Source: Arcticibacter eurypsychrophilus (GTDB taxonomy: Bacteria; Bacteroidota; Bacteroidia; Sphingobacteriales; Sphingobacteriaceae). Taken from it: a stretch of DNA of 64,000 nucleotides. How positions within the stretch are numbered: position 1 is the first letter of the stretch; every line of letters starts with the position of its first letter. The position numbers and the translations under genes are program-made. The stretch lies in contig NZ_MDFN01000003.1 in NCBI RefSeq assembly GCF_001730525.1, positions 1-64,000 of the forward strand. Direction: 5' to 3'. Shown in pieces: positions 9,548 to 17,489 of this stretch. The notes beneath the pieces were generated by a model. That model ran no database searches and was not told the DNA's origin. It worked only from the letters and a program-made list of their open reading frames with translations.

Positions 9548-9618
9548 TGCTAAAATAACAATAACATTAAATTAAACAATTAGTAACATCGAAAATTTAT
9601 AAAAATGACCTTTGTCAC

Positions 9619-9649
9619 TTTGGATACTAATAATACAAGTCTATATTTG
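9619..9649 (+). promoter_or_regulatory. Bacteroidota-type promoter of gpmI
   Basis: TTTG at 9619-9622, a 19-base spacer, and TATATTTG at 9642-9649: a full match to TTTG-N17-23-TAnnTTTG. The GTG start of gpmI begins 5 bases after the last G of the -7 box, so the transcript is probably leaderless or nearly so. Confidence 0.7.
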
Positions 9650-9653
9650 TTGT

Positions 9654-11174
9654 GTGGAAAATAAAAAAGTAGCACTTATAATTCTTGATGGCTGGGGCTA
9701 CGGCAAAGCCGACGCATCCAACGCTATACTGGCAGCAAACACTCCTTTCTTTGATCACCTCATAGCAACATATCCTAACTCCAAGCTTGAAGCTTCCGGA
9801 GTTGCAGTAGGTCTTCCTGCAGGGCAAATGGGAAATTCTGAAGTAGGACACATGAATCTGGGAGCAGGCCGTGTGGTATACCAGGAATTGGGAAGAATAC
9901 ACAAAGCAGTGGATGATGGTGAATTACTGGAACATCCTATTCTTCAGTATGCCTTTAAATATGCTATCGCTGAAAACAAAAATGTACATTTTATCGGTCT
10001 GGTATCCGATGGAGGTGTTCATTCTCATATTAAACATATTAAAGGTCTGTTTGATGCAGCAAAAGCGGCAGCAGTACCGAATGTATTTCTTCATGCATTT
10101 ATGGATGGCCGCGATACGGATCCGAATGCAGGAAAAGCTTACATCAAGGATTTACTTGATTATAGTAAAGACTCCACTATTCAAATAGCTTCTTTAATAG
10201 GACGTTATTATGCAATGGACCGCGATAATCGTTGGGAAAGAGTTAAACAGGCATATGACTTATTAGTAAACGCTATCGGAACACCTTCCAATGACCTGGT
10301 TGCATCACTTGAAAACTCGTATAGTGAAGGTATTACAGATGAGTTTATTAAACCGGTAGTTAAGGTTGACGATAACGGAAATCCCATTACCCATATTCAA
10401 ACTGGTGATGTGGTAATCTGCTTTAACTTTAGAACAGACCGCGGACGCGAAATTACTACTGCCTTAACTCAAAAAGCATTTCCTGATTATCAGATGGCGC
10501 CGCTTGATTTAAGATATATCACCATGACTACCTATGATGAAACATTCAAAGGTGTGGAAGTACTTTTCAAAAAGGATGACCTGATTGATACGCTTGGTGA
10601 AGTACTGGAACGTTTTAATAAAACTCAGGTTCGGATAGCGGAAACTGAAAAATACCCTCATGTAACATTTTTCTTCTCCGGTGGAAAAGAAAAACCATTT
10701 GACGGAGAAAAAAGACTGTTAGTGCCATCACCTAAAGTGGCTACATATGACTTGCAACCAGAAATGAGCGCCAGAGGAATCAGAGATGCAATCTGCGAAG
10801 AGATTCCAGAAAACAAACCTGACTTCATCTGTTTAAATTTTGCAAATGCGGATATGGTAGGACATACAGGTGTATTTTCAGCAGTTGTTAAAGCTGTTGA
10901 AACAGCAGACGAATGTCTGAAAGATGTAGTGGCTTGTGGTCTGGAAAATGGCTATTCATTTATTATCATTGCTGATCACGGAAATGCAGATTACATGATC
11001 AATGCTGATGGATCAGTAAATACTGCTCATACAACTAATCTTGTTCCCTGTATCTTAATAGATAAGGATTACAATCATGTTAAGGATGGAAAACTTGGAG
11101 ATATTGCTCCTACAGTTCTAACTATACTAAATGTACCTATTCCTGAGAAAATGACTGGTAATGTGCTTGTATAA
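9654..11174 (+). CDS. gpmI: 2,3-bisphosphoglycerate-independent phosphoglycerate mutase GpmI
   Basis: A 506-residue glycolytic enzyme interconverting 3- and 2-phosphoglycerate with manganese, of the alkaline-phosphatase superfamily. From the chosen GTG the N-terminus reads MENKKVALIILDGWGYGKAD, the usual family start, and the catalytic serine is Ser62 in GNSEVGHMNLG, as in characterised enzymes. Other motifs: MDGRDTDPNAG, DRDNRWER, FNFRTDRGREIT, TFFFSGGKE, CLNFANADMVGHTG and IADHGNADYM. The frame is open upstream to a TTG at 9612, but the promoter overlaps that stretch. The last 14 bases overlap the start of the following lipoprotein gene. A strong terminator-like hairpin lies about 60 bases past the stop. 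Confidence 0.95.
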   Translation: MENKKVALIILDGWGYGKADASNAILAANTPFFDHLIATYPNSKLEASGVAVGLPAGQMGNSEVGHMNLGAGRVVYQELGRIHKAVDDGELLEHPILQYAFKYAIAENKNVHFIGLVSDGGVHSHIKHIKGLFDAAKAAAVPNVFLHAFMDGRDTDPNAGKAYIKDLLDYSKDSTIQIASLIGRYYAMDRDNRWERVKQAYDLLVNAIGTPSNDLVASLENSYSEGITDEFIKPVVKVDDNGNPITHIQTGDVVICFNFRTDRGREITTALTQKAFPDYQMAPLDLRYITMTTYDETFKGVEVLFKKDDLIDTLGEVLERFNKTQVRIAETEKYPHVTFFFSGGKEKPFDGEKRLLVPSPKVATYDLQPEMSARGIRDAICEEIPENKPDFICLNFANADMVGHTGVFSAVVKAVETADECLKDVVACGLENGYSFIIIADHGNADYMINADGSVNTAHTTNLVPCILIDKDYNHVKDGKLGDIAPTVLTILNVPIPEKMTGNVLV

Positions 11175-11703
11175 AACACACACTTTACGTTTTTTAATTC
11201 TTCTGTGTGCGATTAGTTCGTGTACAGAAGATAAAAAAACCCCTGATACCAAAAATAAGTATTTTGATATCAGGGGTTTTTTCAATAAAGAGATTTTGCG
11301 ATTAAGTGCAGCCAACCCCATGGTACAGAAAACGGTTATTCACAATGGGGTAAGAGAAGAAAAACAAGTAAAAATTTCAAATTGGAAAAATGAACTGGAT
11401 GTATTTTCAAAATCTGACCTCAATAAACCTTCCTGGAGGGATAGCTATAACATCAAAATAAATGATGATGGACTTGTTTATACTGCCTTGGATAGTTCTT
11501 TGAAAATTAAAACGATCCGGATTAATAAGTCTGGAGATCAGATAACTTCGATCGATATAGAGAGCCAGGTTAGTAACGAAATATATAATTCAACTGAACT
11601 ATTAAATTATTATCCGGATTCCTTGTATAAGATCAAAAGAACGCAGCAAGTAAAATTGATAGGAACAAACATCTATCAGATAAATGGAAAAATTAAACCC
11701 TGA
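11161..11703 (+). CDS. Putative lipoprotein, unknown function
   Basis: A 180-residue protein with a lipoprotein-type signal (RFLILLCAISSC, lipidated Cys21), then a basic linker (TEDKKTPDTKNKYFDIRGFF) and a mostly beta-like body. I recognise no domain. The start overlaps the last 14 bases of gpmI, consistent with translational coupling. Codons about 25-41 are encoded by a 15-bp perfect inverted repeat with flanking A and T tracts that looks like a gpmI terminator, so full-length transcription may be limited. It ends in a second hairpin shared with the convergent TPR gene. Confidence 0.7.
   Translation: MCLYKTHTLRFLILLCAISSCTEDKKTPDTKNKYFDIRGFFNKEILRLSAANPMVQKTVIHNGVREEKQVKISNWKNELDVFSKSDLNKPSWRDSYNIKINDDGLVYTALDSSLKIKTIRINKSGDQITSIDIESQVSNEIYNSTELLNYYPDSLYKIKRTQQVKLIGTNIYQINGKIKP
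11234..11282 (+). terminator. Terminator-like hairpin inside the post-gpmI lipoprotein gene
   Basis: AAAAAACCCCTGATA (11234-11248) is followed after 19 bases by its exact complement TATCAGGGGTTTTTT (11268-11282). The loop itself can partly pair (CAAAAATA against TATTTTG). The T-tract gives the shape of a rho-independent terminator for gpmI, yet it lies within the next coding region. Confidence 0.65.
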
Positions 11704-11720
11704 TGTGCACCAGGGTTTAA
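11693..11720. terminator. Bidirectional terminator between convergent genes
   Basis: TTAAACCCTG (11693-11702) pairs with CAGGGTTTAA (11711-11720) around an 8-base loop. It spans the stop codon of the lipoprotein gene and the 3' side of the convergent TPR gene. Confidence 0.65.
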
Positions 11721-11724
11721 TATA

Positions 11725-12366
11725 TTATCTACTTAAGTTTGCCATGTAAACTTTGGCTTTCTTCATTTCCTCTGTAATGTCCTTCCTACCAGGAGTGGCA
11801 TCAAGCACTTTCTGCAAATCTTCGATACAAGATTTGAAAGAGTTTTCAGCTACTTCCTTGTTATAAAATTTACGAATTTTCTGTCCCTTAAGGATTCCAT
11901 AATCACGGTAAGCCATTGCACGGTTCTGGTACAAGACCTGATCTGCTGAATTTAATTCGATGGCCTTAGTGTAATCATTTATGGAAGCTAAAAGGAGCTT
12001 TTCTCGCTCTGTAACAGACAAAGGAGAATTCATTTGAGTTCCAAGTACATTTCGGGCTTTACCACGGTAGTAATAAGCGGAAACATTACTAGGTTTTAGT
12101 GCGATTACCTGTCCAAAGGTGCTAATTGATTTCTGATAGCTTCCTGAATGATAATAAGAATATCCTAACATGTACAACACATCAGGGTTTGATCCTTCAG
12201 TTGGTATTGCTTTTTCCAGATGAGTAACCGCCTCTTTAAAGTCGCCATCCATGAGGGCCTTCTGCCCTAACTTTACATTGCTATTTTTAATTTCCTGATT
12301 CTGCTGTGCATAAGTGATTCCACTAGATAAAAACACAAAAGATAATATTGATGCAATTAATTTCAT
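11725..12366 (-). CDS. Exported TPR-repeat protein
   Basis: A 213-residue protein with a signal peptide (KLIASILSFVFLSSGITYAQ) followed by about four tetratricopeptide repeats, for example PDVLYMLGYSYYHSGSYQKSI, NVSAYYYRGKARNVLG and DQVLYQNRAMAYRDYG. TPR units are protein-interaction helices; nothing indicates the partner. It ends close to a shared terminator and is divergent from lon across a 380-base gap. Confidence 0.8.
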   Translation of the reverse strand: MKLIASILSFVFLSSGITYAQQNQEIKNSNVKLGQKALMDGDFKEAVTHLEKAIPTEGSNPDVLYMLGYSYYHSGSYQKSISTFGQVIALKPSNVSAYYYRGKARNVLGTQMNSPLSVTEREKLLLASINDYTKAIELNSADQVLYQNRAMAYRDYGILKGQKIRKFYNKEVAENSFKSCIEDLQKVLDATPGRKDITEEMKKAKVYMANLSR

Positions 12367-12746
12367 TTTTAAATACTTAAGTTCTACTCGTCTTATAACG
12401 ATTGAGGTGTAATATTATTTCTAATTTTTGAATTTACAAAATGAGAAGCTTTTCGAATATACACATCATATATTACACTCATTAATAACTTTAAGCTAAA
12501 TTTGTTTTTAAGAAGATAAATTTGAAGTGAAAAGCTTTAATTGGTATGAGGCAAAATTGCTGTGAAAGCCTGACTTTATTGCAGTATCAAAATTAATATG
12601 TGAATAAGTTCTTCATTAATCCTCTCATATTTGCTTTTCCTATCGATTTATTGCTTTTGGCATACGCCTTGCAGCAGTATAATTATTATTAATAAAAAAT
12701 ATTTCACTCTAATTCACTGTCAGAATGACGTTAAGAAAGGATTTAA
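12367..12746. other. Intergenic region between the TPR gene and lon
   Basis: No gene seen. It holds two copies of TAAATTTG on the plus strand (12497-12504 and 12517-12524), 20 bases apart, which could be vegetative -7 boxes, and a sigma-54-like -24/-12 element at 12658-12673. lon may therefore have more than one promoter. Confidence 0.5.
12658..12673 (+). promoter_or_regulatory. Sigma-54-like promoter upstream of lon
   Basis: TGGCATACGCCTTGCA matches the sigma-54 consensus TGGCAcgNNNNTTGCA, with the GG and GC doublets at the correct spacing and only the CG after TGGCA altered. Transcription would start near 12685, about 60 bases before the lon ATG. A sigma-54 activator gene is not seen in this window. 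Confidence 0.5.
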
Positions 12747-15212
12747 ATGAATAACCTCCTTGATTTTAATCACTCGTTACCCCTTATAAATGAAGATACA
12801 GAATTCTTTCCTTTAATGTCTCAAGAAGACGAAGAAGAAATGAATAATGAACAAACGCCTGATATACTGCCTATTCTACCTTTAAGGAATACTGTTTTAT
12901 TTCCAGGTGTTGTTATTCCTATAACGGTAGGACGAGATAAATCTATTAAACTTATAAAGGATGCCTATAAAGGAAACCGTACTATTGGGGTAGTTTCTCA
13001 AAAGGATGTAGCAGTAGAAGATCCAACATTTGAACAACTAAATGAGGTTGGTACAGTGGCACTTATCATAAAGATGCTTCAAATGCCTGATGGCAGTACC
13101 ACTGTAATCATACAGGGAAAACAACGATTCCGCCTAAATGAAGAGGTTCAGAAAGATCCGTATATTAAGGCTACCGTTAAAAAATTTGAAGAAATCCGTC
13201 CCAAGACTGACAAACAGTTCAAGGCTATGGTCGGATCAATCAAAGATATGGCTATGCAAATTATACATCTTTCGCCCAATTTACCCAGTGAGGCAGGCAT
13301 TGCTATAAAAAATATCGAAAGCCCTTCTTTTCTGATCAACTTCATCTCTTCTAATATGAATGCAGATGTTGCTGTAAAACAAAGTATGCTTGAGGTAGCG
13401 AATCTGCATGAAAGAGCCATTTTAGTGCTTGAACAGCTTACTATTGATCTGCAAATGCTTGAACTGAAAAATCAAATTCAGTCTAAAGTTCGTGTAGACC
13501 TGGATAAGCAACAGCGCGATTACTTTCTGAACCAACAGTTAAAAACCATACAAGAGGAACTTGGTGGTAATACACCTGACCTGGAACTGGAAAACCTACG
13601 TTTGAGAGCCTCAAAGAAGAAATGGTCGAAGGAAATTAACGGATTCTTTTCGAAAGAGCTGGATAAGCTTGGAAGGATGAATCCTGCTGCGGCTGATTAT
13701 TCAGTACAGGTTAATTATCTTGAGCTTGTGCTTGATCTTCCATGGAATGATTTCACTAAAGATAATTTCGATCTTAAAAGAGCGGAACGCATTCTGGATA
13801 AAGACCACTATGGTCTGGAAAAAGTAAAGCGTAGAATTATTGAGTATCTGGCTGTTTTAAAATTGAAACAGAATATGAAAGCTCCTATTCTATGCCTTGC
13901 AGGCCCTCCAGGGGTAGGAAAAACCTCACTTGGGAAATCTATTGCCCGCGCATTGGGGAGAAAATACGTGAGAATAGCTTTAGGTGGCATACGTGATGAA
14001 GCAGAAATAAGGGGACACCGAAAAACTTACATCGGTGCAATGCCAGGACGAATTATTCAGTCACTTAAGAAAGCAGGAACATCAAATCCAGTATTTGTAT
14101 TAGATGAAATCGATAAAGTTGCAAATGATTCTCATGGAGACCCTTCTTCTGCTTTGCTAGAAGTATTGGATCCGGAACAGAACAGCGCTTTTTATGATCA
14201 CTATGTGGAGCTGGATTATGATTTATCAAATGTTATGTTCATTGCTACGGCCAACTCTTTAAGCTCCATACAGCCTGCTTTGCTTGACAGGATGGAAGTA
14301 ATTGAAGTAAATGGATACACTATTGAAGAGAAAATTGAAATTGCTAAGCAGCATTTACTCGCTAAGCAACTTGAACAGCATGGTTTGTCTAAGAAACATA
14401 TTATACTAAAACCTGCAATAATTGAAAAAATAATTGAAGAGTATACACGGGAATCCGGAGTACGTGGTTTAGAGAAAAAGATAGGATCTGTTGTGAGGGG
14501 TATTGCCACAAAAATTGCCATGGAGGAAGAATATACTCCTGCAGTTAATAAAACAGATATTGAAACGATTCTTGGGCCTCCTATTTTTGACAAGGACATG
14601 TATGAAGGCAATGATGTAGCGGGAGTGGTAACAGGTTTAGCCTGGACCCAGGTTGGCGGTGACATCCTTTTTATAGAGGCTAGCCTCAGTCCAGGTAAAG
14701 GCAAGTTATCAATGACTGGTAATTTAGGTGATGTAATGAAAGAGTCGGCTACATTGGCTATGGCCTATCTACGTGCACATGCTAAGAAGTTCAATATAAA
14801 TCATCAGTTATTTGACCTATGGGACGTTCATGTTCATGTTCCTGCCGGAGCCACACCAAAGGACGGTCCATCAGCAGGTATTACCATGTTAACAGCACTT
14901 ACTTCTGCATTTACACAACGTAAAGTAAAATCTGATCTGGCTATGACAGGCGAAATTACACTTAGAGGAAAGGTATTACCCGTTGGCGGAATAAAGGAAA
15001 AGATTCTTGCTGCTAAACGGGCAAACATCAAACAAATCATTCTTTCCAAGTCTAATGAAAAGGATATTCTGGAAATAAAAGAAAGTTATATCAAGGATCT
15101 TAAGTTCCATTATGTTACTGAAATGAAACAGGTAATAGATCTTGCTCTTTCAGAGGACAAGGTGAAGGATCCAATAGATCTGACAATTAAAGCGAAGGAA
15201 ACTTTTCTTTAG
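12747..15212 (+). CDS. lon: ATP-dependent protease Lon
   Basis: An 821-residue cytoplasmic AAA+ serine protease degrading misfolded and regulatory proteins. It has an N-terminal LON substrate-binding domain ([20 protein letters not shown]), a coiled-coil region ([20 protein letters not shown]), Walker A GPPGVGKT at 386-393, Walker B FVLDEIDK, and the protease domain with catalytic Ser709 (KDGPSAG) and Lys752 (KEKILAAK), 43 residues apart as in E. coli Lon. The acidic N-terminal extension of about 35 residues is common in Bacteroidota. It is monocistronic, closed by a strong terminator. Confidence 0.97.
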   Translation: MNNLLDFNHSLPLINEDTEFFPLMSQEDEEEMNNEQTPDILPILPLRNTVLFPGVVIPITVGRDKSIKLIKDAYKGNRTIGVVSQKDVAVEDPTFEQLNEVGTVALIIKMLQMPDGSTTVIIQGKQRFRLNEEVQKDPYIKATVKKFEEIRPKTDKQFKAMVGSIKDMAMQIIHLSPNLPSEAGIAIKNIESPSFLINFISSNMNADVAVKQSMLEVANLHERAILVLEQLTIDLQMLELKNQIQSKVRVDLDKQQRDYFLNQQLKTIQEELGGNTPDLELENLRLRASKKKWSKEINGFFSKELDKLGRMNPAAADYSVQVNYLELVLDLPWNDFTKDNFDLKRAERILDKDHYGLEKVKRRIIEYLAVLKLKQNMKAPILCLAGPPGVGKTSLGKSIARALGRKYVRIALGGIRDEAEIRGHRKTYIGAMPGRIIQSLKKAGTSNPVFVLDEIDKVANDSHGDPSSALLEVLDPEQNSAFYDHYVELDYDLSNVMFIATANSLSSIQPALLDRMEVIEVNGYTIEEKIEIAKQHLLAKQLEQHGLSKKHIILKPAIIEKIIEEYTRESGVRGLEKKIGSVVRGIATKIAMEEEYTPAVNKTDIETILGPPIFDKDMYEGNDVAGVVTGLAWTQVGGDILFIEASLSPGKGKLSMTGNLGDVMKESATLAMAYLRAHAKKFNINHQLFDLWDVHVHVPAGATPKDGPSAGITMLTALTSAFTQRKVKSDLAMTGEITLRGKVLPVGGIKEKILAAKRANIKQIILSKSNEKDILEIKESYIKDLKFHYVTEMKQVIDLALSEDKVKDPIDLTIKAKETFL

Positions 15213-15230
15213 TTGAGGGGCAGATTAAGT

Positions 15231-15268
15231 AAAAAAGAGGGAATTTCGATTGAAATCCCTCTTTTTTT
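15231..15268 (+). terminator. Rho-independent terminator of lon
   Basis: AAAAAAGAGGGAATTTC pairs with GAAATCCCTCTTTTTT around a short loop, ending in a T run. Confidence 0.85.
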
Positions 15269-15331
15269 GTGCTCATATTTTAATTTGTACAGCATAAATT
15301 TATTCACATATTTGTTTTTTCAGGACAGCAA

Positions 15332-16288
15332 ATGATTAAGATCAACTTCATTCTTTTACTACTTTTTTTTTGTTCTATTTCTCTATTCGCTCAAACCAGC
15401 AATTATAAAAACATGATTGGGTTTAAAAGCGAGAACGACGCTTATTTAGGTTCGGGTTCTGACCGCTATTATACAAACGGGCTTTTTTTAAACTTTCGTC
15501 ATGCTTTAAATCAAAAAAACACAACGGGTAGAGTCGAAAAAATAATAGGAGAAGCTGAAATTGGGCAATACATTTACAATGCGCAATCCGGTTCTGTACC
15601 AGATATTAAATATGTGGACCGGCCTTTTGCAGGTTATCTTTATGGTGCAGCAAAAGTAAGCTGGTACTTAAAAGATGAGCAAATAATAAGTGCCGGTTTG
15701 AATATTGGAACCATAGGACCTAATTCATTAGCCAAAGATGCACAGGAATTGCTTCATCGCGTGGTGGGATTTTATGAAATCAATGGCTGGCAATATCAGG
15801 TAAAGAATGAGATAGGCGTTAATGCATTATTTGAATATAAAAGGATGTTGATTCGCCCTTCAGAAAATGCAGATTTTAGTTTGGCCACACAAGCTATTGC
15901 AGGTAATACCAATACGAGGGCCAGTGTAGGTGTACTATTCAGGGCTGGAAGTATAAATAAACTAACTCAATCGGCAAGCACAAATAGCCGTATTTCGAAC
16001 ACTGATGGGGCAGCACTTCCAAAGAAGGAGTTTTTCTTTTACACCCAACCTGCTCTAAATATAATTGTTTATGATGCAACGATTCAGGGTGGCTTGTTTA
16101 GAGATGATAAAGGAGCTGTAACCTATAGTCCAAATCGTTTGGTTTATGCACAAGAAGTTGGCGTGATGTATGCACAAAACAGGTGGACAGCGAGCTTTTC
16201 TGCTATATTTAAAACGAAAGAGCTGAAGTCGCAAGTTCGCTCTCAACAATATGGATCAGCTAGTTTGTCTTATAGCTTTGGCCATTAA
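15332..16288 (+). CDS. Lipid A deacylase LpxR-family outer-membrane protein
   Basis: A 318-residue protein with a signal peptide ending at SLFAQ and a predicted beta-barrel. The N-terminal motif SENDAYLGSGSDRYYTNGL and the RPFAGYLYG segment are typical of the LpxR/DUF2219 family, whose founding member removes the 3'-acyloxyacyl chain of lipid A at the outer membrane. The Asn-Asp pair of that motif is present; I could not confirm every catalytic residue. It stands alone between lon and cmk, and substrate assignment rests on family membership. Confidence 0.85.
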   Translation: MIKINFILLLLFFCSISLFAQTSNYKNMIGFKSENDAYLGSGSDRYYTNGLFLNFRHALNQKNTTGRVEKIIGEAEIGQYIYNAQSGSVPDIKYVDRPFAGYLYGAAKVSWYLKDEQIISAGLNIGTIGPNSLAKDAQELLHRVVGFYEINGWQYQVKNEIGVNALFEYKRMLIRPSENADFSLATQAIAGNTNTRASVGVLFRAGSINKLTQSASTNSRISNTDGAALPKKEFFFYTQPALNIIVYDATIQGGLFRDDKGAVTYSPNRLVYAQEVGVMYAQNRWTASFSAIFKTKELKSQVRSQQYGSASLSYSFGH

Positions 16289-16403
16289 AACATTCATCAG
16301 ACAAACTCTGGAATTTCAGATACAGAGATTAACAAATTGGCTATTAGTTACTAAAGGTTTCTCTTAGCAATTTCATTTATCAGACCTCTATTAATGAATA
16401 TTT

Positions 16404-16435
16404 ATTTAATGATATATCATTAAATAATAACTTTG
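16404..16435 (+). promoter_or_regulatory. cmk promoter with a 22-bp palindrome
   Basis: A perfect 22-bp palindrome (arms ATTTAATGATA/TATCATTAAAT, 16404-16425) fills the -33 to -7 interval and is followed by the perfect -7 box TAACTTTG (16428-16435). The cmk ATG begins 5 bases after the box, so the message is probably leaderless. The palindrome could be an operator. Confidence 0.6.
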
Positions 16436-16439
16436 CGGT

Positions 16440-17117
16440 ATGACTGAGAATATTGTAATTGCTATTGATGGATATTCGTCTTGTGGAAAAAGTACTCTGG
16501 CAAAAGCCCTGGCAAAAAAGCTTCACTACATATATATTGATACAGGCGCCATGTACAGGGCGGTAACGTTATACTTAAAACGGAATAATATTGATTTAGC
16601 TGACGAAAGTCAAATCAAGGAATCACTTAAAAATATTCATTTAAATTTTCATTCACGCGATTATCAAACACATATCATCTTAAATGATGAGGAAGTGTCA
16701 GATGAAATACGAAAAATGGAAGTTTCACAGCTGGTAAGTGAAGTGAGTACGATAAAAGCTGTTAGAAAAGAGCTTGTGAAGCAACAACAAAGGATGGGCA
16801 AATCGAAAAATATCGTGATGGATGGACGGGATATTGGTACCATCGTCTTTCCGCATGCCCCGATCAAGATTTTCATGACAGCCGATCCGAAAATAAGGGC
16901 TGAGCGTCGTTATAAAGAATTGATGGAAAAAGGGGAAGATATAACGCTGGAAGAGGTATTTGAAAACATTGCTCACCGTGACTTCATTGACACAACAAGG
17001 CTTGAGAGTCCGCTTACCCGCGCTCACGATGCTATAATATTAGACAATACGGACCTAAATGAGGAAGAGCAACTTCAGTTTGTACTAAATAGAGTTGAGC
17101 AACACATTACTAATTAG
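16440..17117 (+). CDS. cmk: Cytidylate kinase
   Basis: A 225-residue P-loop kinase phosphorylating CMP and dCMP. The N-terminal Walker A DGYSSCGKST is followed by YIDTGAMYRAVTLYL, DGRDIGTIVFPHAPIKIFMTA and the lid RAERRYKEL, all diagnostic of Cmk. The ATG at 16440 lies 5 bases after a -7 octamer. Its stop overlaps by 4 bases the stop of a small convergent gene. In many bacteria cmk precedes rpsA, as it nearly does here. Confidence 0.96.
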   Translation: MTENIVIAIDGYSSCGKSTLAKALAKKLHYIYIDTGAMYRAVTLYLKRNNIDLADESQIKESLKNIHLNFHSRDYQTHIILNDEEVSDEIRKMEVSQLVSEVSTIKAVRKELVKQQQRMGKSKNIVMDGRDIGTIVFPHAPIKIFMTADPKIRAERRYKELMEKGEDITLEEVFENIAHRDFIDTTRLESPLTRAHDAIILDNTDLNEEEQLQFVLNRVEQHITN

Positions 17118-17320
17118 TCAGGCACCTTATCATCAGGAGTTTCCTTGTCTTCCTCGTTAGTTTGTTGCTCATCTGCAGGCTGTTCCCAACTTAAACGATG
17201 CTCTTTATTTGAAGACTTAAAAGAATCATCATTATGTTTCTCAGTTGATTTGGCTTCAGAGTTATCGACTGAAGGTTTATTTTCTTTTATTTTATTTTCG
17301 GGCTTATCATTGATTTCCAT
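17114..17320 (-). CDS. Small acidic hydrophilic protein, unknown
   Basis: A 68-residue open frame starting MEINDKPENK, very rich in Lys, Glu, Asp, Asn and Ser with no hydrophobic core, so likely intrinsically disordered. The 4-base tail-to-tail overlap with cmk is compatible with a real gene. I recognise no family; the low complexity means a chance frame is possible. Confidence 0.45.
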   Translation of the reverse strand: MEINDKPENKIKENKPSVDNSEAKSTEKHNDDSFKSSNKEHRLSWEQPADEQQTNEEDKETPDDKVPD

Positions 17321-17441
17321 TGTGTCAGATATTTGATGTAAAAATTCAACAGTAAGCTGCTTGCATTGTTTGCTATTTAATTACGAGAATGAAGTATCTA
17401 AAAATCAGTAAAATAAAATTTATTATTAAATATCAATTTTA

Positions 17442-17489
17442 TACCTTTGCGATTCCGATTAAATCGGGAAAAAGGAGATAAATTAATTA
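17442..17489 (+). promoter_or_regulatory. rpsA promoter and leader with hairpin and SD-like site
   Basis: The -7 box TACCTTTG (17442-17449) predicts a leader of about 35 bases. In it, CCGAT and ATCGG (about 17455-17467) can form a short stem, and GGAG at about 17474-17477 in AAAGGAGAT lies 12 bases before the ATG. Clear Shine-Dalgarno sequences are scarce elsewhere in this window, so this one may matter for control of ribosomal protein S1. Confidence 0.5.
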
